Positions 63,452 to 64,000 of a DNA stretch of 64,000 bases are shown piece after piece. Location of the stretch: positions 620,001 to 684,000 of the forward strand of contig CABHOK010000002.1 of the NCBI GenBank assembly GCA_902168205.1, written 5' to 3'. The translations under genes were made by a program, and so were the position numbers. Origin of the DNA: an uncultured Chitinophaga sp. (GTDB lineage: Bacteria; Bacteroidota; Bacteroidia; Cytophagales; Cyclobacteriaceae). The notes beneath the pieces were generated by a model. It saw only the letters and a program-made list of their open reading frames with translations, was not told the origin of the DNA and ran no database searches. Every line of letters begins with the position of its first letter. Position 1 is the first letter of the stretch.

Positions 63452-63486
63452 CGATAACGAATAACGATTAACCGATAACGATTATC
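63452..63486. repeat. GTTANNN heptad array, minus orientation
   Basis: Read on the plus strand: CGATAAC, GAATAAC, GATTAAC, CGATAAC, GATTATC in exact 7-nt register. It lies 24 bp before the start of the YafY-like gene. Confidence 0.75.
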
Positions 63487-63509
63487 GCCCAAATCCGTAT
63501 CTTCACCCT

Positions 63510-64000
63510 ATGAACCGCATTGACCGCCTCACCGCTATACTCATCCACCTTCAAACCAAACGCGTAGTAAAGGCAGAAGAAATGGCTGAGCGATTCGAGA
63601 TCAGCCTGCGCACTGTATACCGCGATGTAAAGGCGCTCATGGAAGCAGGAGTACCGATCGGTTCAGAAGCAGGCAAAGGATATTTCATCGTAGATGGTTT
63701 TCATCTCCCACCGGTGATGTTTACACAGGAAGAAGCAAGCGCCATGCTGGTAGCCTCCAAACTTGTGGAGCGCATGACCGATAAGTCGATTCAGAAGACT
63801 TTTGAGTCCGCACTGATGAAGATCAAGGCGGTATTGAATGATAACGAGAAAGATCACCTGGAGAATTTGCAGACCTATATACAGGTATATAAATCGTCAC
63901 AGACTACGCACGATGATTTTCCGGATAACTTCATGACCGATATTCAGAAGGCGATTGTAACCAAGCACGCACTGCGTATTGACTATAAAAACAATCTCGG
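63510..64000 (+). CDS. HTH-WYL (YafY-type) transcriptional regulator, N-terminal part
   Basis: The gene runs off the right edge; 163 residues are visible from ATG 63510. The first 60 (MNRIDRLTAILIHLQTKRVVKAEEMAERFEISLRTVYRDVKALMEAGVPIGSEAGKGYFI) are an HTH_11-type winged helix. A helical linker follows, and the beginning of a WYL domain (AIVTKHALRIDYKNNLG) is reached at the end. WYL regulators bind nucleic acids or nucleotide-like ligands. There is no visible connection to the gal run, from which it is separated by a terminator and repeats. Confidence 0.88.
   Translation, partial: MNRIDRLTAILIHLQTKRVVKAEEMAERFEISLRTVYRDVKALMEAGVPIGSEAGKGYFIVDGFHLPPVMFTQEEASAMLVASKLVERMTDKSIQKTFESALMKIKAVLNDNEKDHLENLQTYIQVYKSSQTTHDDFPDNFMTDIQKAIVTKHALRIDYKNNL

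Noticed and set aside
1-64000. tRNA or rRNA genes
   Set aside because: No cloverleaf with GGTTCGA-type T-loop and no rRNA segments were recognised in the gaps.

Overview
This 64 kb window comes from a Bacteroidota chromosome, most likely a free-living Cytophagales-type bacterium. The evidence is a SusC/SusD pair with its own ECF sigma factor and FecR, an enzyme with a type IX secretion tail, CHASE3 histidine kinases, DUF4097 proteins, a DUF4953 zinc metalloprotease and many lipoproteins with LxxC-type lipoboxes. No rRNA, tRNA, CRISPR array or intact insertion sequence was seen.

Layout. 1-910: end of a COG4748-type restriction-nuclease-like gene facing a small cupin gene. 1040-6499: a three-gene signalling operon (large hybrid kinase, CheR methyltransferase, receiver-kinase) without CheB. 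7171-9169: an intradiol-dioxygenase-like lipoprotein, an unknown protein and a pirin-like protein. 9235-11613: a stress-type SDR and a bacterial release-factor-like (baeRF) protein. 11797-19878: a zinc metalloprotease, small envelope proteins, an ECF sigma factor overlapping an anti-sigma-like protein fused to a trypsin-type protease, a wrecked esterase gene and a bile-acid-symporter-like protein. 20012-27203: GH95 fucosidase, M3 peptidase, MarR with YceI, TrmN6 and a Gfo/Idh oxidoreductase. 27207-29119: a small AT-rich island of unknown envelope proteins. 29204-39281: serine hydrolase, TIGR02757 protein, PAS kinase, a second ECF sigma factor with a HEAT-repeat anti-sigma factor and two DUF4097 proteins, a peroxiredoxin and a HAD phosphatase.

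39466-63261 is a large polysaccharide-utilization locus: LacI regulator, ECF sigma factor, FecR, SusC, SusD, a BNR/CBM9 protein, four GH43 enzymes, a GH172 enzyme, a GH5-like lipoprotein, then galK-galE-galT-galM and a sodium/sugar symporter. Furanosidase-type families plus a complete Leloir pathway, with no arabinose catabolic genes in view, suggest a galactofuranose- or arabinogalactan-type glycan whose galactose is fed to glycolysis. A nearly identical 21-bp segment containing an 18-bp imperfect palindrome lies upstream of both the sigma factor and galK and is a good candidate operator for the LacI protein. The window ends inside a WYL-type regulator.

Across the window several intergenic gaps carry unusual short arrays built on a 7- or 8-nt period with a fixed 3-5 nt core and variable remainder (AGCTNNN, GTTANNN, AGTNNGA, CTTNGTG, AACACNNN). 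They often occur as oppositely oriented pairs and sometimes lie inside operons. They are the main unexplained structure here.
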